The notes beneath the pieces were generated by a model. The model was not told the origin of the DNA and did not search any database. It saw only the letters and a list, made by a program, of their open reading frames with translations. DNA of 64,000 nt, from positions 1 to 64,000 of the forward strand of contig DJYJ01000015.1 of NCBI GenBank assembly GCA_002450075.1, in the 5' to 3' direction. Shown in pieces: positions 26,672-35,080 of the stretch. The stretch's first letter is position 1, and every line of letters begins with the position of its first letter. The position numbers were made by a program, and so were the translations under genes. Source of the DNA: Clostridiales bacterium UBA6981 (GTDB lineage Bacteria > Bacillota > Clostridia > Oscillospirales > Oscillospiraceae).

Positions 26672-26794
26672 ATGAAAACGCAAAAATCCTTTTATGAGCA
26701 AAACAGCGGCACTTATACACAGGTCGGCGACGTGCGCCCAAGCGAGCGCAGCTTCAAGCGAAACAGTCAATATGCGAAAGCTCTGGATAATTGA
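26672..26794 (+). CDS. 40-residue ORF resembling a truncated TnpV-like transposon protein
   Basis: An ATG preceded by TTTGGAGG opens a 40-codon frame. Its start (KSFYEQNSGTYTQVGD) recalls the N terminus of the TnpV protein of Firmicute transposons (typically ...FEQ.GGTYT..GDY). The match then stops and the frame ends at 26794. I read it as a truncated relic. It could equally be a real micropeptide, since the ribosome binding site is intact. The rest of 26581-27038 has no gene except the palindrome at 26888. Confidence 0.35.
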   Translation: MKTQKSFYEQNSGTYTQVGDVRPSERSFKRNSQYAKALDN

Positions 26795-26887
26795 AGAAGA
26801 GAAAGACGGGAGGACAGGATTCTCTTTATCGTGCCCTATCCCGACAGGAAAGAACAGGCGCTGCCAATCAGCCGCGACGAAAAAGAT

Positions 26888-26932
26888 CCCCCACTTTTGG
26901 ATTCCCATACTCCGGGAATCCAAAAGTGGGGG
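26888..26932. repeat. Perfect 19-bp inverted repeat
   Basis: CCCCCACTTTTGGATTCCC (26888-26906) and its exact complement (26914-26932) with a 7-base loop. No T run follows on either side, so it is not a normal terminator. It lies in a 700-base gene-poor region also holding a transposon-like ORF relic, which suggests a mobile-repeat end or an RNA hairpin. Confidence 0.6.
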
Positions 26933-27038
26933 TCTGTGTTAAACTGGGCGCTCTTCCCATGCATTACTTATGCCGCCATTAACAATCCTGTAAATCACGG
27001 CATACTCAGCGTGTTCGGCCCTGGCTGATACAGCGCGG

Positions 27039-28337
27039 TCATTGTGTAAATGTGCCATAGCCGGCAACTGCTTCCTCTATCGTTATTTCTCCCGTTCCGA
27101 CAAGGTAACCGGCCAGCCTCAGCTGGATGACCGCGTCATCCGACAATCCGAAAACTTCCGGCGACAGGATCCGGGATTCCGGAACGGTCCCCAATGCGGC
27201 GTACATGCTGTTAAAAGACAGGTCCTTCGTCGGCGATATCAGCCCCTTGTTCTGCGCCATCTCGTTGAGCTCCCGCGGCGTGATCAGAAAACGCATAAAT
27301 TCGTTGGCCATGTCCAGATTTGAACTGTCTTTGTTGACAGAAAACTGCAGATTCGGCATGTCAAGGAAATATGCGCCTTCCTCCGACATGGGAACAGGGG
27401 CAAAGGTGTATGGAAAGGGCTTGGCGATAAATGCCTCAGAACGGCTCTCCCGTTTTTTTGTCCCGGAGGCGGCGTCACCGGAGCAGAGCATCATGGGCAC
27501 GTCCCCTTCAAAGAAGCGAAGGATCACGGCGTCATAGTTGTTTTCGATCTCCGCACACGCGTCAAGGTCTACGCAGCCGTCGTTCAGGAACTGCACAAGC
27601 TTCTCAAGGGCGGGCCGCATATACTCGCCGGCTGATGCGTCAAGGGCATTGAGCTTTTTCACAGCTTCTTCATCATGCGCCACTGTTCCGCAGAAGTACG
27701 GATAAAGCGTCAAGGTAAAAAGCGAAGTCGTCTCCTGCCGGGAGAAGCCCATCATCGGGTTTTCATAGCCCTTTTCACGAAACGCATCGCACACCGCTAC
27801 CAGTTCCTGATAGGTTGCAGGAACGCTCAGACCCTCTTTTTCAAAAAGGCTGTCGTTCACCAGCATGCCGTAGGTGTTTGAGAAAACCGGGACCATCGGA
27901 AGCGTACCGTCATCCGTATTCAAAAGGATATTGCCGCGGATGCAGCCCAGATCAAGGCCTAGCGCGGGATCGGCCAAGTCTTCGGCATGATCGATGGACG
28001 CCTTATACTGCTCCCGGCCATACATCCAGGAGTAATTGACGTAGATGTCAGGGGCGTCGTTTCCGTTCAGGACCATTCCGATCATGTTGTTATAGTCGTC
28101 AACCTTTGTAAATACCAGTTCTACATTGGGATAGTATTCGTTAAAGCGGTCAAATTCAGCCTCCAGAGCCTCAAAATTGTTGTAGCCGCCGGCAACGCTG
28201 ATATGGCAGCTGACAGAAGGATCCAGAGACGGCCGGAAGCCTTCCTCTGTCGTCGCTTCCTGCGTCTCTGAGCCGCATGCAGCCAGACTCAGGACCATCA
28301 GCATCGCCAAAAACAAACACATCGTTTTTTTCATCAT
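27039..28337 (-). CDS. Extracellular solute-binding lipoprotein (family 1), coupled to a sensor kinase
   Basis: A 432-residue lipoprotein: MMKKTMC, hydrophobic core, lipobox LAAC followed by GSETQ, then a family-1 sugar-binding fold (EALEAEFDRFNEYYPNVELV, NGNDAPDIYVNYSWMYG). No permease or ATPase genes accompany it. Its ATG shares one base with the stop of the hybrid kinase gene (TAATG), so the two are translationally coupled. This suggests the binding protein presents its ligand to the kinase ectodomain rather than, or as well as, to a transporter encoded elsewhere (inference). A second ATG at 28334 is equally spaced from AGAAGG. Confidence 0.85.
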   Translation of the reverse strand: MMKKTMCLFLAMLMVLSLAACGSETQEATTEEGFRPSLDPSVSCHISVAGGYNNFEALEAEFDRFNEYYPNVELVFTKVDDYNNMIGMVLNGNDAPDIYVNYSWMYGREQYKASIDHAEDLADPALGLDLGCIRGNILLNTDDGTLPMVPVFSNTYGMLVNDSLFEKEGLSVPATYQELVAVCDAFREKGYENPMMGFSRQETTSLFTLTLYPYFCGTVAHDEEAVKKLNALDASAGEYMRPALEKLVQFLNDGCVDLDACAEIENNYDAVILRFFEGDVPMMLCSGDAASGTKKRESRSEAFIAKPFPYTFAPVPMSEEGAYFLDMPNLQFSVNKDSSNLDMANEFMRFLITPRELNEMAQNKGLISPTKDLSFNSMYAALGTVPESRILSPEVFGLSDDAVIQLRLAGYLVGTGEITIEEAVAGYGTFTQ

Positions 28338-30871
28338 TACCTTCTCCCTTCCTTGATTCTCCGGATCTCCTTGATCACCAGTTTGATATCGACGGGCTTT
28401 GCGATATGTCCATTCATGCCGGCATCCAGGCATTCCGTGACGTTTTCGGAAAATGCATCTGCCGTCATCGCAACAATCGGGATGGAGGCCGCCCAGGGAT
28501 CCTCCAACTTCCGGATTGCCCTGGCCGCGTCAAGCCCGTTCATCTCCGGCATCTGTATATCCATGAAGATCAGCGCATAACTGCCCTCCGCAGCCGTGCG
28601 CATCTTATCCACACAGACTCGCCCATTTTCCGCTCGCTCGGTAGTGATCCCAAACATGGAAAGCATGGCGGAAATGATCTCCCAGTTGATGTCGTTGTCC
28701 TCGGCAACCAGGATGTGCAGCCCCTGCAGATCGGAATAATCATCCTCCGGCTCCTGGGAAACGGACTCTTTCCCGATCAGATCGTTGATCTTATCATAGA
28801 GCGTAGAGCGGAACAGCGGCTTGCTGACGAACCCGTTTGCACCCGCCGCTTTCGCCCGATCCTCGATGTCCGACCAGTCATAAGCGGAGATCAGCAGGAT
28901 CGGGATGTTTCCGTCCACCTCCGTGCGGATCCGGCGGATCGTCTCAATGCCGTCTGTTTCTGACATTTTCCAGTCCACGATGACTACGCCGTAATCCTGT
29001 CCGGAAAGATGTCTGTGCTTGACCATCCCGAGCGCTTCCAAGCCGGATTGCGCCGTCTCCACCGAGGCGCCAAGAGACGCCAGAATATCGGCAGCCGTCT
29101 GAAGCAGAATCTCATCGTCATCCACGATCAGCACGTCGATAGGATCAAGCATCATGTCATCCCTCTGCCTGTCAGCTACGGGGATATCCAGTACGACGGT
29201 GAAGGTCGTCCCCTTGCCCTGCTCGCTCTGGCAGTCGATCGTGCCGCCAAGCAGATCGACCATCTGCTTTGTAATAGCCAGACCAAGGCCAGTCCCCTGA
29301 ATGCTGTTGACCCGGCTGTCGACCTGACGCGAGAAGGGCTGATACATGGTCGCCATGAATTCCGGGCTCATACCGATGCCCGTATCTGCTACAACATAGC
29401 TCAGCCGTATGCAGCCGGGTATCGTGCTCTGTTCCTCGCGCATATCTACGGTGACTCGCCCACTGGGTTCCGTGTACTTGATGGCGTTGGAGAGGATATT
29501 GATATAAATCTGGTTCAGACGAAGCTGGTCTGTATACAGATATTCCTTTTCGATTTGATTGATATGGAATCTGAAATCAATATTCTTCTCCTTGATCATC
29601 GGCTGTGAGATATTGACAAGGTTCTCAACCGTTTCCACAATGGAGAAGGTCAAAGGACTCAATTTCAGCTTTCCGCTTTCCACCTTCGAGATATCCAGAA
29701 TGTCGTTGATCAGCGTCAGCAGATGATTGCTGGCCAGGCTGATCTTCCGAAGGCTCTCACCCGTCGACTCCACATCCCCGAGATTCTTCTCGGCAATGGT
29801 CGTAAGGCCTATGATGGCGTTCATGGGCGTGCGGATGTCGTGAGACATGGTGGAGAGAAAATCGGTTTTCGCTTTGCTTGCGGATTCAGCCTCCCTTGCT
29901 GCGGCCTGAAATCGTTTGTTCAAGTGAAGCATATAGTGCAGATCAAGCAGGAAAAGAATCAGCAGCCCGGCAGAAACGACTCCTACCAGCAGCCAGTTTT
30001 CCGCATCCACATGGAGATCCTTTGCCGGCACGAAACCCAGCAGCGTCCAACCGGCCGTGGCCGAGACGGGGGTAAAGGCGAGGACGCACTCCTGCCCGTG
30101 CGAGTTGAGCATCGAAACGGAGCCTGTCGACGAGGTGATCCTGTCGAACAGCCTGCCCGCTGATTCAGGGTCTGTTGGATTATATGATTTGTAGAACTCA
30201 AAGAAACTGGAGTTCTTAAAGCTGTGTCCTTTCAGAATATAATCCCCGTTGGCATCGATCATGGACAGCTCGGCGTTCACCAGTTCCGTCTGTGGGAAAA
30301 CCCATTTCTGTTCCAGCTCCGAGATAGGAATAACCCGCAGCAGAACAGCAGCCTCGGAAGAATCACTTTCCGGATCATACAGCGTAACACGGTTGCAGAA
30401 AGCAAGGGATTGCTCGCCGTTCATCGGATTGGTGTACGCGCGGGTGATGTTGATCGACTCTCCGATTTCCTTGATCCAATCCACGTTCTCCAGGAGAGCG
30501 ATCTGCTTATAGGAAACAGCATAGTCGTCAGCCGTTCCCTGCTTCGGGCGCGTGGAGAGACCCGAGGAGGTATCGAGAGAAATCAGATGTGCCGAGGCGT
30601 TCTCGAGTACATGGGAGGCACGGATAAACGCAACCGCCTCTTCCATGGTCATGTGCTCGCTGTTGATATAGTGCGCCCAAACGTCGCAGATCTGCTGCTC
30701 ACCTTCCAGGTAATTCTCCGTCACCTTTTCCATGGTGACCAGTGTGCTTTCAAAGTGTTCTATCTGCCTCCGGTAAGAATCGGTGTTTTCAAAGCGGGAG
30801 TAGAGAACAACGAAAATCAGCATGGCGGCTATGATAATCACGTTGACAATGATAACGAGAATCTTTTTCAT
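28337..30871 (-). CDS. Hybrid sensor histidine kinase with two receiver domains
   Basis: An 844-residue membrane kinase. TM1 is about 3-24, an extracytoplasmic Cache-like sensor 25-290, and TM2 about 292-314. HisKA has SHDIRTPMN (His344) and the HATPase has NILSNAIKYTEPSG, ADTGIGMS and GTGLGLAI. Two receivers follow: VLIVDDDE with VIVDWKMSETDG, and ILVAEDNDIN with IFMDIQMPEMNG. No HPt or DNA-binding domain is present, so the output must pass through a partner encoded elsewhere. The ATG at 30871 follows GGGAG; a longer frame to 30907 lacks a ribosome binding site. It is read together with the binding lipoprotein downstream. Confidence 0.92.
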   Translation of the reverse strand: MKKILVIIVNVIIIAAMLIFVVLYSRFENTDSYRRQIEHFESTLVTMEKVTENYLEGEQQICDVWAHYINSEHMTMEEAVAFIRASHVLENASAHLISLDTSSGLSTRPKQGTADDYAVSYKQIALLENVDWIKEIGESINITRAYTNPMNGEQSLAFCNRVTLYDPESDSSEAAVLLRVIPISELEQKWVFPQTELVNAELSMIDANGDYILKGHSFKNSSFFEFYKSYNPTDPESAGRLFDRITSSTGSVSMLNSHGQECVLAFTPVSATAGWTLLGFVPAKDLHVDAENWLLVGVVSAGLLILFLLDLHYMLHLNKRFQAAAREAESASKAKTDFLSTMSHDIRTPMNAIIGLTTIAEKNLGDVESTGESLRKISLASNHLLTLINDILDISKVESGKLKLSPLTFSIVETVENLVNISQPMIKEKNIDFRFHINQIEKEYLYTDQLRLNQIYINILSNAIKYTEPSGRVTVDMREEQSTIPGCIRLSYVVADTGIGMSPEFMATMYQPFSRQVDSRVNSIQGTGLGLAITKQMVDLLGGTIDCQSEQGKGTTFTVVLDIPVADRQRDDMMLDPIDVLIVDDDEILLQTAADILASLGASVETAQSGLEALGMVKHRHLSGQDYGVVIVDWKMSETDGIETIRRIRTEVDGNIPILLISAYDWSDIEDRAKAAGANGFVSKPLFRSTLYDKINDLIGKESVSQEPEDDYSDLQGLHILVAEDNDINWEIISAMLSMFGITTERAENGRVCVDKMRTAAEGSYALIFMDIQMPEMNGLDAARAIRKLEDPWAASIPIVAMTADAFSENVTECLDAGMNGHIAKPVDIKLVIKEIRRIKEGRR

Positions 30872-31194
30872 GAGTGAATACTCCCTATGGCTTCTTATGT
30901 TTGTCATGAATCAGGAACGGGTGTAGCAATATTCTTTGTTATTACCGCCTTGAGAGGCTTCATTGAGGTCTGGCAGTTCTCGTATTTCAACATTTTTTCG
31001 GGTGTCGAATACGCATGGCACTACCGTTCTCTACGCCATTCTACTTGTTTCAACTGTTCAAATAGGCACCTACAACAAACTATTTTATATTTTATCATAA
31101 AAAGAGCTGCCATTCCAGAAATTTCTATGATTTTTTACAAGCATCCCCTCCGCCTGCGAATTGCTCGGCAGCAAAGCAACCCAGGGCACCAGAC
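30872..31194. other. Gene-free, AT-rich spacer between the kinase and the HU operon
   Basis: No open frame with a ribosome binding site was found. An AT-rich block near 31080-31102 could hold the promoter of the leftward kinase gene, but no well-spaced -35/-10 pair is clear. Confidence 0.4.
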
Positions 31195-31225
31195 TTGACA
31201 AAAGCAGCTTGCCGGAGTTTAATAT
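31195..31225 (+). promoter_or_regulatory. Promoter of the small-ORF / HU operon
   Basis: Consensus TTGACA (31195-31200) followed after 17 bases by TTTAAT (31218-31223); TAATAT overlaps at 19 bases. The small gene at 31259 starts 35 bases further on. Confidence 0.6.
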
Positions 31226-31258
31226 GCCATGTTGTGTCAGAAACCGAGGTGAGCCGCT

Positions 31259-31435
31259 ATGTATGAAGAATATGAGCGCATCTGTGATGGGAAAGAAGGC
31301 CCTGTATTGGCCGTCTCCAGAGAGGGAGAAAACATCGTTGTTTCCCGCGGCGCGGACGCACAGGGTACGTTTTATCTTGTTACCAGACTTCGGCGTGACG
31401 GCTGGCACATCCGTCAGAAAGTATATAAGAGCTAA
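31259..31435 (+). CDS. 58-residue hypothetical protein upstream of HU
   Basis: ATG preceded by GAGGTG opens a 58-codon frame (MYEEYERICDGKEGPVLAVS, then VVSRGADAQGTFYLVTRLRR). The predicted product alternates hydrophobic and charged residues, as in a small beta-sheet domain with a basic C terminus (GWHIRQKVYKS). It lies between a TTGACA promoter and the HU gene, with 32 bases to the latter, so the two are probably co-transcribed. I do not recognise the family. A nucleic-acid-binding role is only a guess from the basic end and the neighbour. Confidence 0.55.
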   Translation: MYEEYERICDGKEGPVLAVSREGENIVVSRGADAQGTFYLVTRLRRDGWHIRQKVYKS

Positions 31436-31467
31436 GCCCCAACATTTTTATGAAGGAGATTATGAGA

Positions 31468-31740
31468 ATGAACAAGACCGAACTGATTAAAAAAGTAGCT
31501 GCTGAGAATGAACTGTCCCAGAAGGATGCTGCTGCTGTTGTGAACAGCGTGCTCAACACGGTCATGGATTCCCTGGCAGCCCATGATCCCGTTGCCCTGG
31601 CTGGCTTCGGCACCTTCTCCTGCAAGCACCGTGACGCGCGTCAGGGCCGCAACCCGGCCAACGGCGCGACTATTGATATCCCTGCCAGCAACACCCCCGT
31701 ATTCAAGGCCGCCAAAGCGTTCAAGGACAAGGTCAACTGA
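31468..31740 (+). CDS. hup: HU-type DNA-binding protein
   Basis: A 90-residue HU/IHF-family histone-like protein. MNKTELIKKVAAE and LSQKDAAAVVNSVL form the helical dimer base; VALAGFGTFSCKHRDARQGR then NPATG-like NPANGATIDIPAS form the DNA-embracing arm. The length is exactly standard. ATG 31468 is 9 bases from AAGGAG; the upstream ATGs at 31450 and 31462 overlap or crowd that site. HU bends and compacts the chromosome. A terminator follows. Confidence 0.95.
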   Translation: MNKTELIKKVAAENELSQKDAAAVVNSVLNTVMDSLAAHDPVALAGFGTFSCKHRDARQGRNPANGATIDIPASNTPVFKAAKAFKDKVN

Positions 31741-31758
31741 GAAAAGCATATGTTTCAC

Positions 31759-31799
31759 TCCCGCTCATCGGCTCGTGCCGGTGGGCGGGATCTTTCTTT
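31759..31799 (+). terminator. Terminator after HU
   Basis: TCCCGC with GCGGGA outside and CGGC/GCCG inside, then TCTTTCTTT. It begins 19 bases after the HU stop. Confidence 0.7.
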
Positions 31800-31984
31800 A
31801 TGCTGTCAGGAAGATTGTCCTTCCAATAGAATCCAAAATATGGCGTACTGACAATGGTGAAATAAACAGAAAGGCGATGTGCATAGATGCCGGATATCAA
31901 GCCCTGGCTCCAGCGCCGACACACGGCGAGGGATCCGGGGCTTTGGTTATCAAGAGGCGCTGCAATTTGACATTCGTGCGGCGC

Positions 31985-32033
31985 AAGACACGATGTCTTT
32001 CCCGTTGACGTTGTTAAAACTCGGGTATATAAT
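31985..32033 (+). promoter_or_regulatory. Promoter and inverted repeat of the MarR gene
   Basis: TTGACG (32005-32010), 17 bases, TATAAT (32028-32033). Just upstream AAGACA and TGTCTT (31985-31990, 31994-31999) form a perfect inverted repeat with a 3-base gap. It may be an operator, since MarR proteins often repress themselves. Confidence 0.75.
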
Positions 32034-32054
32034 TTGTTTTAAAGGGGTGAGAGA

Positions 32055-32489
32055 ATGGAAAAAGAGTCAGCGGAGGAACTTGGGAGTTGCTTTCTCCCTG
32101 CGTACGCACTTGTTCGCAATATTCTCTATTCTGACTACGGCAGGAAAAAAGCCAAGTATTCCAAGACGCAGATTGCGGTCCTGGCGGCATTGTATTGGCA
32201 AAATGAAATGTGTATGTCACAGGTCGCTGAGTTGATCGCCACCCCGCGCCCCCAGATGACCCGATCTATCATCCCACTGGTGAACAATGGATTAGTCGAG
32301 AGATTTGAGGACAACAGCAATCGCAAAATGGTCTATATCCGCCTGACAGAAAGCGGCAGACATTTTGTGAGGGATTACCTGCGCAATCGCTTTGATACGC
32401 TTCGTGATAAACTAAGTGAAGCGGATGCGGAAAAACTGACGGAAGCGGCAAAAACAATTGTCGAGATACTGAAAAAAACGCGTGCATAA
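32055..32489 (+). CDS. MarR-family transcriptional regulator
   Basis: A 144-residue winged-helix protein. SKTQIAVLAALYWQNEMCMS leads into the HTH (VAELIATPRPQMTRSIIPLV) and the wing (LVERFEDNSNRKMVYIRLTE); the flanking helices dimerise. AAAGGGGTGAGAGA precedes the ATG. It faces the sodium/solute symporter gene convergently, so it may control that gene from its own far promoter (see the inverted repeat at 34018-34035), but this is inference. The ligand is unknown. Confidence 0.88.
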   Translation: MEKESAEELGSCFLPAYALVRNILYSDYGRKKAKYSKTQIAVLAALYWQNEMCMSQVAELIATPRPQMTRSIIPLVNNGLVERFEDNSNRKMVYIRLTESGRHFVRDYLRNRFDTLRDKLSEADAEKLTEAAKTIVEILKKTRA

Positions 32490-32491
32490 GA

Positions 32492-32524
32492 AAAAGAGTG
32501 CTTTCTTAAGGGAAGCACTCTTTT
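32492..32524. terminator. Bidirectional terminator between MarR and symporter genes
   Basis: AAAAGAGTGCTT (32492-32503) and its complement ending in TTTT (32524) flank a short loop. A and T runs on both sides let it serve both convergent genes. Confidence 0.85.
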
Positions 32525-32541
32525 CGTGTGTAATCGGGTCC

Positions 32542-33960
32542 TTAGGGTATGCGGCTCGGATTTTTATCATAGGTTGCAAGGCTCACCGTGACCATCAGAA
32601 TCAGACAAACGGCCGCGCCGGGCAGTGTCCCGCCAATACCGAACGGTGATCCCAGAGCTCTCCAGACTGCGCACGTGGCAAAGCCGCCAATGACCGCAGC
32701 GATCATCCCCTGCGAAGTGGCCTTTTTCCAATACAGTGCAGCAAGCGCGGGAATCCCTGCTGCAGCAGCATAGAAATTGTAAATCATGGTCAGAATGGTG
32801 TAAGCGCTCTTGATATACAAAGCGATCACAAGGGCTCCCGCTGCCAGGACAACACAAAGCACGCGGGAGAGGAAAAGCTCTCTTTTCTCGCTCATGTCCG
32901 GGCTGATCGTCTTTCCGATGTCATCGACGGCAGTTTGCATGGAAACCAGCAGATAACTGTCCGCAGTACTCATCATAACAGAAACGATGCCTGCAAGGGC
33001 AAGGCCCGTTAATCCGGCGGGAAGCGTTGTGACAGCAAGCGCGGGAATAACCGCGTCCGTGCTGCCATACTGGCCGATCACGTCCGGTAAAAGCTGCTGC
33101 GCGGCCAAGGCCATAACCAGGATCATACAGACGCAGACTGCGTATACAGCAGTCCCCCAAAACATGCCGCGTTTGGCAGCGCGGCGGTCTTTCGCGGCAA
33201 ATGCTCTCTGCCACATCTCCGCCCCGGCCATGGTTATAACAAGATAACTGACGATATCGCCCAAAAGGCGACCGTCAATGTGTGGGACCAGATAGGATGT
33301 GTCGATCCCGGACAAATAGGATTTCAGCCCGCCCAGGGAGGATATGGATGAAATCGGCACCATGATGTACACGAACAGGACAAGCATGAAGAACTGGATC
33401 ACATCCGTGTAAACAACGCCAAACAGCCCGGAAGCCCCCGTATAAATGACAAATACCAGAGTTGCAATCAACGCGCCGGTTTCATAAGGAATTCCAATTC
33501 GACTCCCGAGCAGCTTGATAATGGTTGCCGTTGCAGTTATTTGAGAGGAGACCGTGCCCATCATGGCAAACACGATCATAATTGCTATAACGATTTTTGC
33601 CGGTTTCCCAAAGCGGAACTCGAACAGACTCGGAATTGACGTGACCCCATGCTTTGCGCCGACATCATATATTCTTCCGGCGTATGCTGAGAAGAGAAAC
33701 ATTCCCGCCATATACGGCAAAGCAGTCATAAGGCATTCAATCCCGCTCGTGTATCCGAGGCCCGCCCGCCCCATCATGGAACTGCCGCCAATGATAGTGG
33801 CACATACGGTTGCAAGCATGACCTTTGTGCCCAACGTGTGATCCGCTGTGTAAAAGTCTTCTCTGTTCTTTACCCGCTTCACAAATCGCAGACCGACACC
33901 CAACATGACCAAGAGATAGACGACAATGATGATAATGTCCAATGTTGTAACTTCACTCAT
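32542..33960 (-). CDS. Sodium:solute symporter (SSS family)
   Basis: A 472-residue polytopic protein with about 12-13 hydrophobic helices. The early segment NREDFYTADHTLGTKVMLA and CATIIGGSSMMGRAGLGYTS fit the SSS sodium-binding helices, and GTVSSQITATATIIKLLG the family core. SSS carriers bring in sugars, amino acids, pantothenate or similar solutes with sodium. The substrate is not evident. A near-consensus promoter lies 45-73 bases upstream. No partner subunit is encoded nearby. Confidence 0.88.
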   Translation of the reverse strand: MSEVTTLDIIIIVVYLLVMLGVGLRFVKRVKNREDFYTADHTLGTKVMLATVCATIIGGSSMMGRAGLGYTSGIECLMTALPYMAGMFLFSAYAGRIYDVGAKHGVTSIPSLFEFRFGKPAKIVIAIMIVFAMMGTVSSQITATATIIKLLGSRIGIPYETGALIATLVFVIYTGASGLFGVVYTDVIQFFMLVLFVYIMVPISSISSLGGLKSYLSGIDTSYLVPHIDGRLLGDIVSYLVITMAGAEMWQRAFAAKDRRAAKRGMFWGTAVYAVCVCMILVMALAAQQLLPDVIGQYGSTDAVIPALAVTTLPAGLTGLALAGIVSVMMSTADSYLLVSMQTAVDDIGKTISPDMSEKRELFLSRVLCVVLAAGALVIALYIKSAYTILTMIYNFYAAAAGIPALAALYWKKATSQGMIAAVIGGFATCAVWRALGSPFGIGGTLPGAAVCLILMVTVSLATYDKNPSRIP

Positions 33961-34004
33961 TTTTCGTTCTTTCCTTTCCTCTTGATTGGTAGTACTTCAT
34001 AATG

Positions 34005-34035
34005 ATTATATATCAATGATTGCCTTTAGTCAATC
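34005..34035 (-). promoter_or_regulatory. Promoter and operator-like repeat of the symporter gene
   Basis: Minus-strand TTGACT (34028-34033), 17 bases, TATAAT (34005-34010). GATTG (34018-34022) and CAATC (34031-34035) form an inverted repeat over the -35, and TGAT/ATCA arms (34003-34015) cover the -10. This is a plausible MarR-type operator. Confidence 0.75.
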
Positions 34036-34318
34036 GTTAAGAAAAGGTAAGCATGCGTCTGGCCGAAATGAGTAATTTTTCATGCTCCCTGCCAGGTATC
34101 GTTTTTTGATGCTGGGTGTGTTGATCGACAGTTCGATGATAGAAATTTGAATAGTAAAGAATGTGCCGGAAAGAGACGAGCGCTCCTTCCGGCACGTTTT
34201 CTTGTTTGAGGTTCAAGTTAATCTGGCGCTGTACAAGAGCGCTGAGCGATAAGGTACAACAGGTTGTTCAAATTGGAACAGGAAAGAGCTTTACTGTCGC
34301 TCTCATTTTGGGGGAGCA
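34036..34318. other. Intergenic stretch with one terminator hairpin
   Basis: No gene is seen. GTGCCGGAA (34163-34171) and TTCCGGCAC (34187-34195) followed by GTTTTCTT make a rightward-type terminator, although no rightward gene precedes it. An unrecognised short RNA ending there is possible. Confidence 0.45.
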
Positions 34319-35011
34319 TCACTTGATGATCGGGTTGCGGCAGTAGTCGCAGCTGTCGTTTTCTATCGGATTCATTCTGCCGCAGAACAAGCAGGGAATC
34401 TCCGCATCGCGGGATTTGTCATACTTCTCAAAGGGCAGCGGAAACTGGGGAAGGTAGCGAAGGCGGTCGCCTTCATTCAGGTAATTGTATATGGTCGGGG
34501 TCGTATGTTTCTTATGCCGTTTCCCCTCTGCGTCCGTGATATAGAGGATATAGTCGTGCCGGGAGTTTCGATACCCGTCGTTGGAACGATGGATGCGGCG
34601 AACGTGCTTTTTGCGTGTCAGCGTTCCCTCAAAAGACTTACCCAGCCTCTTTTTCAGGGAGACGATGAGCACGCTTACGGCCATGATGACGGAGATCACA
34701 ACGCCGGCAAACATCGCCTGCCAGAGCTCCATGGCATCGGACACCGCACCGTAGACGCCAAAGCCGATCAGCGGCAGGACGATCACGATCAGACCGACGA
34801 TCCGCGTTGATTTTCTCTGCTTCTTCAGCGCCTCCAGAACGGCCTCGGATTCTAGCCTGCGGGAATAGCCCGGTGCGAGACGCTCCGGCCCCGGAGCATA
34901 TCCGTAAAATGCGTCCGCATGGGAAGCCGCCTGCCCTTCAAGCCTCGCGCCGCATTCCTCACAAAACCTGGAGCCGTCCTTTATGGACATTCCGCAATTG
35001 GGACAAATCAT
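34319..35011 (-). CDS. Membrane protein with zinc ribbons at both ends
   Basis: A 230-residue protein. The N-terminal zinc ribbon is MICPNCGMSIKDGSRFCEEC; two TM helices lie about 75-120 (IVGLIVIVLPLIGFGVYGAV and MFAGVVISVIMAVSVLIVSL). A basic cytoplasmic domain (about 125-200) follows, then a second zinc ribbon, CLFCGRMNPIENDSCDYC, near the C terminus. The ATG at 35011 follows GGGAGGAGAAAA. Zinc-ribbon membrane proteins of this type are common and uncharacterised in Clostridia. It lies 69 bases downstream of a lipoprotein gene and is probably co-transcribed. Confidence 0.75.
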   Translation of the reverse strand: MICPNCGMSIKDGSRFCEECGARLEGQAASHADAFYGYAPGPERLAPGYSRRLESEAVLEALKKQRKSTRIVGLIVIVLPLIGFGVYGAVSDAMELWQAMFAGVVISVIMAVSVLIVSLKKRLGKSFEGTLTRKKHVRRIHRSNDGYRNSRHDYILYITDAEGKRHKKHTTPTIYNYLNEGDRLRYLPQFPLPFEKYDKSRDAEIPCLFCGRMNPIENDSCDYCRNPIIK

Positions 35012-35080
35012 TTTTTCTCCTCCCGGTGTAAAATTAGCGCAAATCAGGTTGTTCGATCCTGACCGTCTCATATGCTGCTG

